From positions 8,458,083-8,522,082 of the forward strand of contig NZ_AP018207.1 of the NCBI RefSeq assembly GCF_002367995.1: a DNA stretch of 64,000 nt, written 5' to 3'. The translations under genes were made by a program, and so were the position numbers. Positions 56,501-64,000 of the stretch are shown here, in pieces (the first letter of the stretch is position 1; each line of letters begins with the position of its first letter). Origin of the DNA: Calothrix brevissima NIES-22 (GTDB lineage: Bacteria > Cyanobacteriota > Cyanobacteriia > Cyanobacteriales > Nostocaceae). A model generated the notes under the pieces. The model did not search any database. It saw only the letters and a list, made by a program, of their open reading frames with translations, and had not been told where the DNA came from.

Positions 56501-57165
56501 CGATTGCAGATTACCTCGTCAAAAAAAGCGTTTGGATTGTCGGCGGTGACGGCTGGGCTTATGATATTGACTTTGGCGGTATCGACCATGTTTTAGCCAG
56601 TGGTCGCAACGTCAATATCCTGGTCATGGATACAGAAGTATATTCTAACACAGGTGGACAATCATCCAAAGCCACCCCCAAAGCAGCCGTCGCCAAATTT
56701 GCTGCCAGTGGTAAGCCTGCGCCCAAAAAAGACCTGGGCTTAATCGTCATGACCTACGGGAATGTCTACGTAGCCAGCGTAGCTTTAGGCGCAAGAGACG
56801 AACATACCCTGAGAGCATTTTTAGAAGCTGAAGCCTTCAACGGCCCATCCTTAATTATTGCTTACAGCCATTGCATCGCCCACGGCATCAACATGACCAC
56901 AGGCATGAATCACCAAAAATCTCTGATAGAATCAGGAAGGTGGTTGCTGTATCGGTATAACCCTGAATTGCAAAAAGATGGTAAGAATCCACTGCAATTG
57001 GATATGAAAGCGCCAAAGCAATCGGTAGAGCAATCAATGTATCAAGAAAATCGCTTCAAAATGCTCACCAAGAGTAAGCCAGAAGTCGCCAAACAACTGC
57101 TAGAACAAGCCCAAGCCGAAGTTGATGCACGTTGGCAGATGTATCAATATCTAGCAAATCGGTAA
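53569..57165 (+). CDS. nifJ: Pyruvate:ferredoxin/flavodoxin oxidoreductase
   Basis: 1198 residues, with the ribosome site CAGGAG before ATG 53569. It is the full-length single-chain PFOR: YPITPSSTMGEWADAW (pyrimidine domain), two 4Fe-4S motifs CVQCSKCVMVCP and CTGCAICVNVCP, CAGCGETPYLKLL, and the thiamine-diphosphate motif GDGWAYDIDFGGIDHVLASG with NTGGQSSKATP. It makes acetyl-CoA and CO2 from pyruvate and reduces ferredoxin or flavodoxin, supplying electrons for fermentation or nitrogenase. Three segments of the coding DNA (54624-54653, 56303-56325, 56472-56501) are made of heptamer and CCAAAATCTAAAA repeats otherwise seen between genes; they read in frame and fall in loop-like, variable places. 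No other nif gene is near. Confidence 0.93.
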   Translation: MNKTFATIDGNEAVSRIAYKLNEVIAIYPITPSSTMGEWADAWAAENRPNLWGTVPSVVQMQSEGGAAGAVHGALQTGSLSTTFTASQGLLLMIPNLYKIAGELTSTTIHVAARSLATHALSIFGDHSDVMAARATGYAMLCSASVQENLDFALISYAATLETRVPFMHFFDGFRTSHEVQKVKLLSDDDLRSLINDNLILAHRSRALTPDRPVLRGTAQNPDIYFQSREGANPYYSATPEIVQRLMDKFGDRTGRYYQIYEYHGAPDAERVVVIMGSGCETVHETVDYLNNQGEKVGVVKVRLYRPFDVERFIAVLPNSVKAIAVLDRTKEPGSAGEPLYLDVVTAIHEANPKSKIQNLKSIIGGRYGLSSKEFTPAMVKGIFDNLALLTPKNHFTIGINDDVSHTSLNFDPNFSTEPDSVVRAMFYGLGSDGTVGANKNSIKIIGEETDNYAQGYFVYDSKKSGSMTVSHLRFGLQPIRSTYLIDKANFIGCHHWGFLENIDILKAAIPGATILVNSPYDADAVWQHLPVKVQQQIIDKHLKLYVINANQVARSSGMGGRINTIMQVCFFALANVLPQEEAIAKIKQAIEKTYGKKGAEVVRMNLQAVDNTLANLHKVDIPQTIYQPQSPTENTQLDNAPEFIREVLGKIMIWEGDDLPVSSLPADGTFPTGTTKWEKRNVAQEIPVWDENLCVQCSKCVMVCPHSAIRAKAYQPSELVNAPPSFKSVDAKDRDFANQKFTIQVAPEDCTGCAICVNVCPAKNKTEPLKKAINMAQQLPLREQERKNWDFFLSLPHPDRRQLKLNQIRQQQLQEPLFEFSGACAGCGETPYLKLLTQLFGDRSVIANATGCSSIYGGNLPTTPWTTNAQGRGPAWSNSLFEDNAEFGFGFRLSLDKQAEFAAELLQQLGNGAWGIGHSELGISSNLVDSILNAKQNTEADIWEQRERVEILKQKLDELLQKPNLSIPNAQIQNLKSIADYLVKKSVWIVGGDGWAYDIDFGGIDHVLASGRNVNILVMDTEVYSNTGGQSSKATPKAAVAKFAASGKPAPKKDLGLIVMTYGNVYVASVALGARDEHTLRAFLEAEAFNGPSLIIAYSHCIAHGINMTTGMNHQKSLIESGRWLLYRYNPELQKDGKNPLQLDMKAPKQSVEQSMYQENRFKMLTKSKPEVAKQLLEQAQAEVDARWQMYQYLANR
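54624..54653. repeat. In-frame TCCAAAATCTAAAA repeat in nifJ
   Basis: Two units of the 14-mer TCCAAAATCTAAAA plus TC, encoding NPKSKIQNLKS. The same repeat family occurs in the rrn spacer near 62760. Confidence 0.85.
56303..56325. repeat. In-frame GGGGCAT-type heptamers in nifJ
   Basis: ATGGGGCATGGGGCATTGGG and CAT, three heptamers of the kind seen at 36309-36367, here encoding NGAWGIGH inside the gene. A related CCAATGCCCAAATCCAAAAT segment at 56474-56493, ending at 56501, encodes NAQIQNLKS. Confidence 0.85.
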
Positions 57166-57232
57166 TGCATAACATCATCAGATGGTGATGTTTTAAACAA
57201 GAATGCGACAGTAGGGGTATGGCACTGCCCAT

Positions 57233-57398
57233 TGGTGTCAACTTAACATAAAACCCTTTGGGCTGAGAAGGTTTTGTCCTCATAGCCAACCCCTCGCTTA
57301 CCCAATAAACCGCCTTCACCCTAGAAGGGTGCGGCTAATTGAACAAAGTCCACCTACGTGGGCTAAATTTTCTTAGTCCACGTAAGTAAGCTCATGTA
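57233..57398. mobile_element. Partial MITE end
   Basis: TTGGTGTCAACTTAAC, followed by AAAACCCT...AAGGTTTTGTCCTCA, repeats the left end of the element at 28576-28760. The right end is not found, so this is a broken copy, about 57235-57290. The remainder to 57398 has a CCCACGTAGG/CCTACGTGGG-like pair near 57350 and no gene. Confidence 0.55.
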
Positions 57399-57551
57399 AT
57401 GAAGGCTCATTATCGTGGCTTTCGATATGTTCATGAAGTCTTAAAAATGCTTCCAGAAATTCCTGAGCCTATTTTATTAAACCAGATTTTTGCCAAGCTT
57501 ACTTCTTTCGGACGTATTCATAACGTTTCTACAAGCGTTGAACCCTCGTAA
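57399..57551 (+). CDS. Possible small protein of unknown function or gene remnant
   Basis: 50 residues, ATG to TAA, beginning MKAHYRGFRYVHEVLKMLPE and ending HNVSTSVEPS. It looks like ordinary coding sequence (helix-forming, mixed residues) but matches no family I know. There is no strong ribosome site. It may be the remains of a longer gene in this decayed stretch. Confidence 0.3.
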   Translation: MKAHYRGFRYVHEVLKMLPEIPEPILLNQIFAKLTSFGRIHNVSTSVEPS

Positions 57552-57570
57552 ATTGGCAAAGGTATTGATA

Positions 57571-58186
57571 CTACGAAATACTTAAATTAACTCGCACAAC
57601 AACATCGTTGAAATCTTTGTCACCAGCACTTGGTAAATCCTCAAAGCCAAAAACGTTATTCCCTAACAAGCGAATATGATCTACCTTATCAGCGTTCGCT
57701 CCCAAGAATGGGAAGTAAACTGCTGGATCGTTATTGGGATTGCTGTCAAGTAAAGCCTCAGGTCTACCATTAGCAATAATAAATGGTGCAAAGATTGAAC
57801 CTGGCTGGAAAGTTTCTGTGTAAGTTGCAGTACCTTGGTTATTAACTGTCAAATCAATACCTGCAACGCGCCCACGAATTGCAGCTTGAATATAACCAGC
57901 TTGTCCTGCGAAAATACCTGCTGTTTCTGACTAAATAAAATCTCAAGTTTTCGCCAGAATTAAATTCCAACAGATGTGTCAGATTGTTGGTATTAAATCC
58001 ATTGGGGAGATTAGCGATCGCAGAAAAAATTACTTTAGCTCGGTTTAAAGCTGCTTGAGCATAACCTGCTTCACCTGGAGCAATACCATCAATTTTACCT
58101 TGAGCATCGTCAACGGTAAATACTCCCAGTTCATTGACAAGTTTAGGGGCGTGAGTATGGATGCTGTTGGCGAAATATTTCTTCAC
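57571..58186 (-). pseudogene. Decayed DUF4114 protein gene with internal deletion
   Basis: Two fragments on the - strand match the last part of the DUF4114 gene at 44428-46554. The first (58186-57935) has KLVNELGVFTVDDAQGKIDG, YAQAALNRAKVIFSAIANLP and LLEFNSGENLRFYLVRNS. It then jumps, out of frame, to GQAGYIQAAIRGRV ... LLGNNVFGFEDLPSAGDKDF (57925-57571). Compared with the intact paralogue about 125 codons are missing at the join. The front part (RTX and Calx-beta regions) is also lost; upstream comes an IS1182-type element. So it is a pseudogene copied from, or sharing descent with, the intact gene. Confidence 0.85.
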
Positions 58187-58275
58187 ATTTGAAAACCCTA
58201 CAAATGCTAAAGCGAACAGACGTTGAGGAAAATGGGATGATGTTAATCAACAAGCATCTACCATCACCTGCGGTG

Positions 58276-58282
58276 AAGGAGG
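58276..58282 (+). promoter_or_regulatory. Ribosome binding site of the transposase remnant
   Basis: AAGGAGG lies 6 bases before GTG 58289 and fixes that start. Confidence 0.65.
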
Positions 58283-58288
58283 AATTGA

Positions 58289-59077
58289 GTGATTCAACCG
58301 CAAGTCATAGACCCCATTCCAGAAGAAACAGTGCGTGTGGCTCGTGCCGCTTTCCTAAAAGGCAATCTCTACATGACAATGAGGGATGAAATCGGTACTC
58401 TCTACAACGACCAAGATTTTGAAGACCTGTTTCCAACACTTGGGCAACCCGCTTTTAGTCCTTGGCGGTTAGCTTTGGTCTGCGTTATGCAATATATCGA
58501 AGACATGACTGACAGACAAGCCGCAGATGCAGTTCGCAGCCGAATTGATTGGAAGTATGCACTTTCTCTAGAATTAACAGACCCAGGCTTTGATTTTAGT
58601 GTGCTATGCGAGTTCAGAGTCCGCTTAATTTCTGGAAGTGCCGAACAGAAATTACTAGATATCTTGTTAAAGCAATTTAAAGAAAAAGGAATTATCAAAG
58701 ACAGAGGAAAACAACGCACCGATTCAACCCATGTACTGGCAGCAATTCGCAACTTGAATCGCCTGGAAAGCGTAGCTGAAACTTTGCGTGCAGCATTAAA
58801 CGCAGTAGCAACGGTGAACCCAGAATGGTTGCGCTCTTGGGTTCCCCATGAGTGGAAAGAGCGTTACAATACCCGTGCTGGTGTTGAAGGAACTTTGTCG
58901 CAAGGAATAAATGCTTTTGGTTTACGGCAAGCACGTTACCGCAATCTGCCCAAAGTCCGATTACAGCACCAAATCACCGCTGTTGCCATCAATGTTGTTC
59001 GCATGGTTTCTTGGTTAAATGGTATACCTCACGCCACGACCAGAACATCGCGGTTTGCTGCACTAGCTGTCACGTAA
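58289..59077 (+). pseudogene. IS1182-type transposase with internal deletion
   Basis: 262 codons from GTG 58289. The N-terminal part (VARAAFLKGNLYMTMRDEIG, FSPWRLALVCVMQYIEDMTD, SLELTDPGFDFSVLCEFRVR, DRGKQRTDSTHVLAAIRNLN) and the C-terminal part (YNTRAGVEGTLSQGINAFGL) are typical IS1182/IS5-superfamily transposase. Intact members are about 550 residues; here the middle is missing between PHEW and KERYNT near 58856, with the frame kept, so part of the catalytic core is gone. It is probably inactive but might be moved in trans. The terminal inverted repeats of the element were not identified. It lies next to the decayed DUF4114 gene. Confidence 0.85.
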
Positions 59078-59174
59078 AGACAACGAACACCCATAGCTTT
59101 CTCAAAAGCTTCCCATGTAATACACGGTTGATTGTTGTTTGGGTTTTTCTCTACAATATCCATGTATTACATCG

Positions 59175-60176
59175 ATGCAGGACTTCAGACCTTACACTTT
59201 TGAGGATTGGAAAGGTGGGGCGCGTTCTCTAAAGCAAGAGTTTGACTACTTAATTGATGATATTGAGGGAGAAATTCCACCTGAGCTAAATGGTACATTA
59301 TTTCGCAATGGGCCTGGATTGCTAGATGTAAATGGTCAGCAACTCCATCATCCTTGGGATGGGGATGGTATGATTTGCGCCATTACTTTTTCCCAAGGAC
59401 AAGCTCATTTTCGGAATCGATTTATCGAAACTGAGGGTTATTTGGCGGAACGCACCGCTAAACGTATGCTCTACCGAGGTGTATTTGGCACACAAAAACC
59501 AGGAGGCTGTTTAGCTAATGCCTTTGATTTGCGGCTCAAAAATATTGCCAATACGCAAGTAATATATTGGGGAGATAAACTGTTGGCGCTGTGGGAAGCG
59601 GCAAATCCTTACCACCTCAACCCCAAAACTTTAGAGACTTTGGGTATTGAAACTTTCGGCGGACTGCTTCGTAAAGGGTCTCCTATTGCGGCTCATCCGA
59701 AGATTGATCCAGGTAACTCTGCTCAAGCTTCCCGTTTGGTTGCGTTTGCTATTAATGCTGGTCTAATATCGAAAATTCATATCTATGAGTTGGATAGTAC
59801 TGGAACTGTAGTTCAACATTTGACACATCGAGTTCCAGGCTTTGCCTTTATCCATGACTTTGCAATTACCCCTAACTATTGCCTGTTTTTTCAGCCCCCT
59901 GTATCGTTCAACCCCTTTCCCTACGTTTTTGGCTTCCGAGGGCCAGCAGAGTGTATTCAACTTCAAGCAAATCGACCTACTCGAGTCTGGATAATTCCCC
60001 GTCGCAAAGGAGAAGCTATGCAGGTTTTAGAAACTGATTCTTGCTTTGTCTTTCATCACGGTAATGCTTTTGAACAGGGAGATGAGATAATTGTATACTC
60101 CGTTTCTTATCAAGACTATATTGGTCTTGATCACAAGCGTGGTTACCCACATAATACTGACTTTATTAATCACTGA
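59175..60176 (+). pseudogene. Carotenoid oxygenase (RPE65 family), truncated at the 3' end
   Basis: 334 residues from ATG 59175, where family members have about 470-490. Motifs present: GEIPPELNGTLFRNGPG, DGDGM, GGLLRKGSPIAAHPKID (first His), FIHDFAITPNYCLFFQPP (second His) and CFVFHHGNAFEQGDEI (third His). The last part, with the fourth iron-binding His, is missing: after SYQDYIGLDH the text becomes unrelated (KRGYPHNTDFINH) and stops. An inverted IS1634-type fragment begins directly after, so an insertion and deletion removed the end. Without the fourth His it should not cleave carotenoids. An ancestor probably made apocarotenoids. Confidence 0.85.
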
Positions 60177-60203
60177 TAATCCAATTTCTATAAACAGATT
60201 GGC

Positions 60204-60299
60204 ATTAATTATCTCAACTATTCCTATTTCATCAATTAGTCCAGCTACTATTCCTAGATGATCAATATTTTTAACTTTTGCTTCTGTGATTGGAGACAT
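60204..60299 (-). pseudogene. IS1634-type transposase, N-terminal remnant (DUF4277)
   Basis: On the - strand ATG 60299 begins MSPITEAKVKNIDHLGIVAG and goes on LIDEIGIVEIIN, the recognised start of DUF4277/IS1634 transposases. After about 32 codons the homology ends and the sequence runs into the broken carotenoid oxygenase gene. The element's outer end may be near 60549-60562, where GTGCGGAATGTGGG looks like an inverted end. Only this scrap of the element is left. Confidence 0.75.
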
Positions 60300-60834
60300 T
60301 TTTTACTTCTCAAAATTTTTGAGTTTTTTTTGATTGTCTCATTCCTGGTATTCCGCATAAGTCACCATCACAAAACAATGTATGTTTAGTTTTGTGAAAG
60401 ACCTAAAACCAACCATTTATCACCTTTTCACCGACTTTGTACTAAACAATCTAGGTTTATTCTTCATTCCAACTTACTTAAACATTCTGAGTATGTTTAT
60501 TTACTCGTATCAGAACCAATTTGCGTAATATTTTGTACTACACTATGAAGTGCGGAATGTGGGATAGGCACGTTACCCTTAACTTTTGTGGTAATTAATT
60601 AGTTTTACTTATTTAAACTTGCTCAAGGGTTTTTCCAAAGAATGTATCTAAAGAATACTGTTTTTTTGACAATGATCAATTTTACAGGTATCTTTCTGTG
60701 CGCGACCGCAAAACTTTTCGGTCTACTGGAGTTGACTCACGATATTTTTTGACATAGCAATAGCGTAAAAGCCTTACAGGGCAGGGATGAGAAGAGGAAA
60801 AAGCAGACCCGAAAAAATATTTTTGCCAAAGATG
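60300..60834. other. Spacer between the IS remnant and the rrn promoter
   Basis: Contains the likely end of the IS1634 fragment (to about 60562) and AT-rich DNA. Open frames here overlap each other on the - strand and show no family sense, so I do not call a gene. A TTGACT...TTGACA pair near 60732 may be a second, weaker rrn promoter. Confidence 0.45.
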
Positions 60835-60863
60835 TTGACAAACCAAAAGAGGCTCGATATATT
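60835..60863 (+). promoter_or_regulatory. Sigma-70-type promoter of the rrn operon
   Basis: TTGACA (60835-60840), a 17-base spacer and TATATT (60858-60863) form a near-consensus promoter. Transcription should start at about 60870, giving a leader of roughly 160 bases before 16S rRNA. Confidence 0.75.
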
Positions 60864-61030
60864 GGATAAGTGCCAGAGAGCGGAGCGCAAAAAGCGACGT
60901 TGTCAGGGACACCGAACCTTGAAAATATTATAGTTTGAAAGCCAGTATATAACAAATAACTGCGTCAAGTAAAGAAAATAACCAGACTGAGGTTAAAGTC
61001 AGTCTTTAAGAGCTAAACAAACGATTCAAC

Positions 61031-62520
<1,490 letters not shown>

Positions 62521-62525
62521 AGGGA

Positions 62526-62590
62526 GACCTACCCAACTCAAATATCGAGGACAAACAGTTAATAGATAATGAGATGGTCTACTCTAGGTC
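62526..62590 (+). other. rrn spacer helix D1-D1'
   Basis: GACCTA (62526-62531) and TAGGTC (62585-62590) are the conserved base of the D1-D1' helix in the cyanobacterial 16S-23S spacer, used in strain typing. Confidence 0.7.
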
Positions 62591-62637
62591 GGTCGCAGTG
62601 ATGTTAAGGCTTTCAAACTATGATGAGGTTCAAACTC

Positions 62638-62711
<74 letters not shown>

Positions 62712-62739
62712 CCTGAAGAATTTGAGATTTTAAATTGTA

Positions 62740-62796
62740 GATTTTAGATTGAATATTCAATCCAAAATCGCAAATCAAAAATCCAAAATTCATGAT
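62740..62796. repeat. Repeat-derived hairpin between the spacer tRNAs
   Basis: GATTTTAGATTGAAT (62740-62754) and ATTCAATCCAAAATC (62755-62769) form an inverted pair with one mismatch, followed by AAATC/CCAAAATT units to 62789. It is the CCAAAATC repeat family also seen in nifJ. Confidence 0.75.
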
Positions 62797-62869
62797 GGGG
62801 GTTTAGCTCAGTTGGTAGAGCGCCTGCTTTGCAAGCAGGATGTCAGCGGTTCGAGTCCGCTAACCTCCA
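62797..62869 (+). tRNA. tRNA-Ala (TGC)
   Basis: 73 nt. GGGGGTT pairs with AACCTCC (acceptor), the anticodon loop is CTTTGCAAG with TGC at 62830-62832, and GGTTCGAGTCC is the T-loop. CCA is not encoded. Second tRNA in the rrn spacer, the usual Ile-Ala order. Confidence 0.96.
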
Positions 62870-63146
62870 CATTCTTGCACCAGAAACAAACAAGAAACTC
62901 AAAGCATAGTATAGCAAGACAAAGCAAAGCAAAAGATGCAGGAAGAGTCTTGAGTGAAGGTTTGAGACTGTGGAAAGGTAAGAGTTAAAAACAAAGGAAA
63001 AGATTCAGCAACAGGACTTAATGAAAGTCAGACTGCTGGATAGTACCAGCCAGAACCTTGAAAACTGCATAGTAACGCGATTTTAGCAGGCAGACACAGA
63101 CATTCGAGTAGTGTTAGTGTTTGTTTTAAGCAACCAATGTATTGTG
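62870..63146 (+). other. 3' part of the 16S-23S spacer
   Basis: Contains GAACCTTGAAAACTGCATAG (63054-63073), similar to GAACCTTGAAAATATTATAG in the 16S leader (60915), which fits the conserved antitermination/processing block at the 5' side of each rRNA in cyanobacteria. No gene; a 79-codon frame across the tRNA is an artefact. Confidence 0.6.

Positions 63147-64000
<854 letters not shown>

Noticed and set aside
53569..57165. A nitrogen-fixation gene cluster
   Set aside because: Only nifJ is present, which also serves fermentation; no nifHDK or nifBSU nearby.
60027..60203. Continuation of the IS1634-type transposase to 60027
   Set aside because: After about 32 codons the frame reads antisense to the carotenoid oxygenase remnant and loses homology.
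60682..60955. Two overlapping small frames on the - strand before 16S
   Set aside because: They lie over the rrn promoter and leader and show no family sense.
62749..62988. 79-codon frame over tRNA-Ala
   Set aside because: Spans a tRNA gene and repeat DNA; not a gene.

Overview
The window comes from a filamentous, most likely heterocyst-forming, cyanobacterium (Nostocales: Nostoc/Calothrix/Tolypothrix-like). The grounds are the very frequent HIP1 octamer GCGATCGC, the rrn operon with cyanobacterial 16S signatures and a 16S-tRNA-Ile-tRNA-Ala-23S spacer, many short tandem heptamer/nonamer arrays (STRR type) between genes, and families common in this group: two-partner secretion adhesins, CHAT and CHASE2 proteins, DUF928, DUF4114, a PEP-CTERM protein, a carotenoid oxygenase and NifJ. 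No species can be named from the sequence alone.

Layout. (1) 1-5362, + strand: tail of an ECF sigma factor, a ChrR-like cupin anti-sigma factor, then a DUF4331 protein, a TPR protein and a HupE/UreJ-type membrane protein. (2) 5663-11460, - strand: a sugar-nucleotide epimerase, then a four-gene block read SLOG (LSDAT_prok) sensor, SLATT/DUF4231 membrane domain fused to a GH24 lysozyme, a small unknown protein, and a protein with an L,D-transpeptidase-like H...SAGC motif. This block is the best candidate for an undescribed (defence or cell-envelope) system. (3) 11740-19304, +: a two-partner secretion adhesin, its outer-membrane transporter and a CHAT/TPR protein, preceded by a leader with cobalamin-riboswitch-like blocks. 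(4) 19705-22993, +: a 2OG-Fe(II) oxygenase, an EgtD-like methyltransferase, a small membrane protein and a Coq4-like protein. (5) 23997-28542, +: a multi-PAS hybrid-type sensor kinase without a receiver, and a TPR protein. (6) 28810-32714, -: a triple-TIR/CHASE2 membrane protein with a DUF928 partner. (7) 33403-36303, +: an XPB helicase and a Bax1/DUF790 nuclease. (8) 36488-39592, +: a nitrilase-like protein with an altered triad, an aldehyde dehydrogenase and a DUF3598-like lipocalin, all separated by heptamer arrays. (9) 39820-41878, +: an MltA/3D-like exported protein and a PEP-CTERM protein. (10) 41944-52010, -: a phosphate-scavenging set (Tat-exported PhoX, an RTX/DUF4114 protein, and a 1585-residue fusion of alkaline phosphatase, phytase-like and GDPD domains with RTX repeats). 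(11) 53569-57165, +: nifJ (pyruvate:flavodoxin oxidoreductase) carrying repeat-derived segments inside the reading frame. (12) 57233-60560: a gene graveyard with a decayed DUF4114 copy, an internally deleted IS1182-type transposase, a carotenoid oxygenase cut short by an IS1634-type remnant, and a partial MITE. (13) 60835-64000, +: rrn promoter, 16S, tRNA-Ile(GAT), tRNA-Ala(TGC) and the start of 23S.

The most striking genome-level theme is how far small repeats have invaded coding and control sequences: MITEs nested in heptamer arrays, start codons next to or inside arrays, and in-frame repeat insertions in nifJ, xpb and a TPR gene. The most interesting functional candidates are the SLOG-SLATT-lysozyme block, the triple-TIR/CHASE2 protein, the oxygenase/EgtD-like pair with a Coq4-like neighbour, and the trifunctional phosphatase. 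All functions are read from motifs by eye; no database search was possible.
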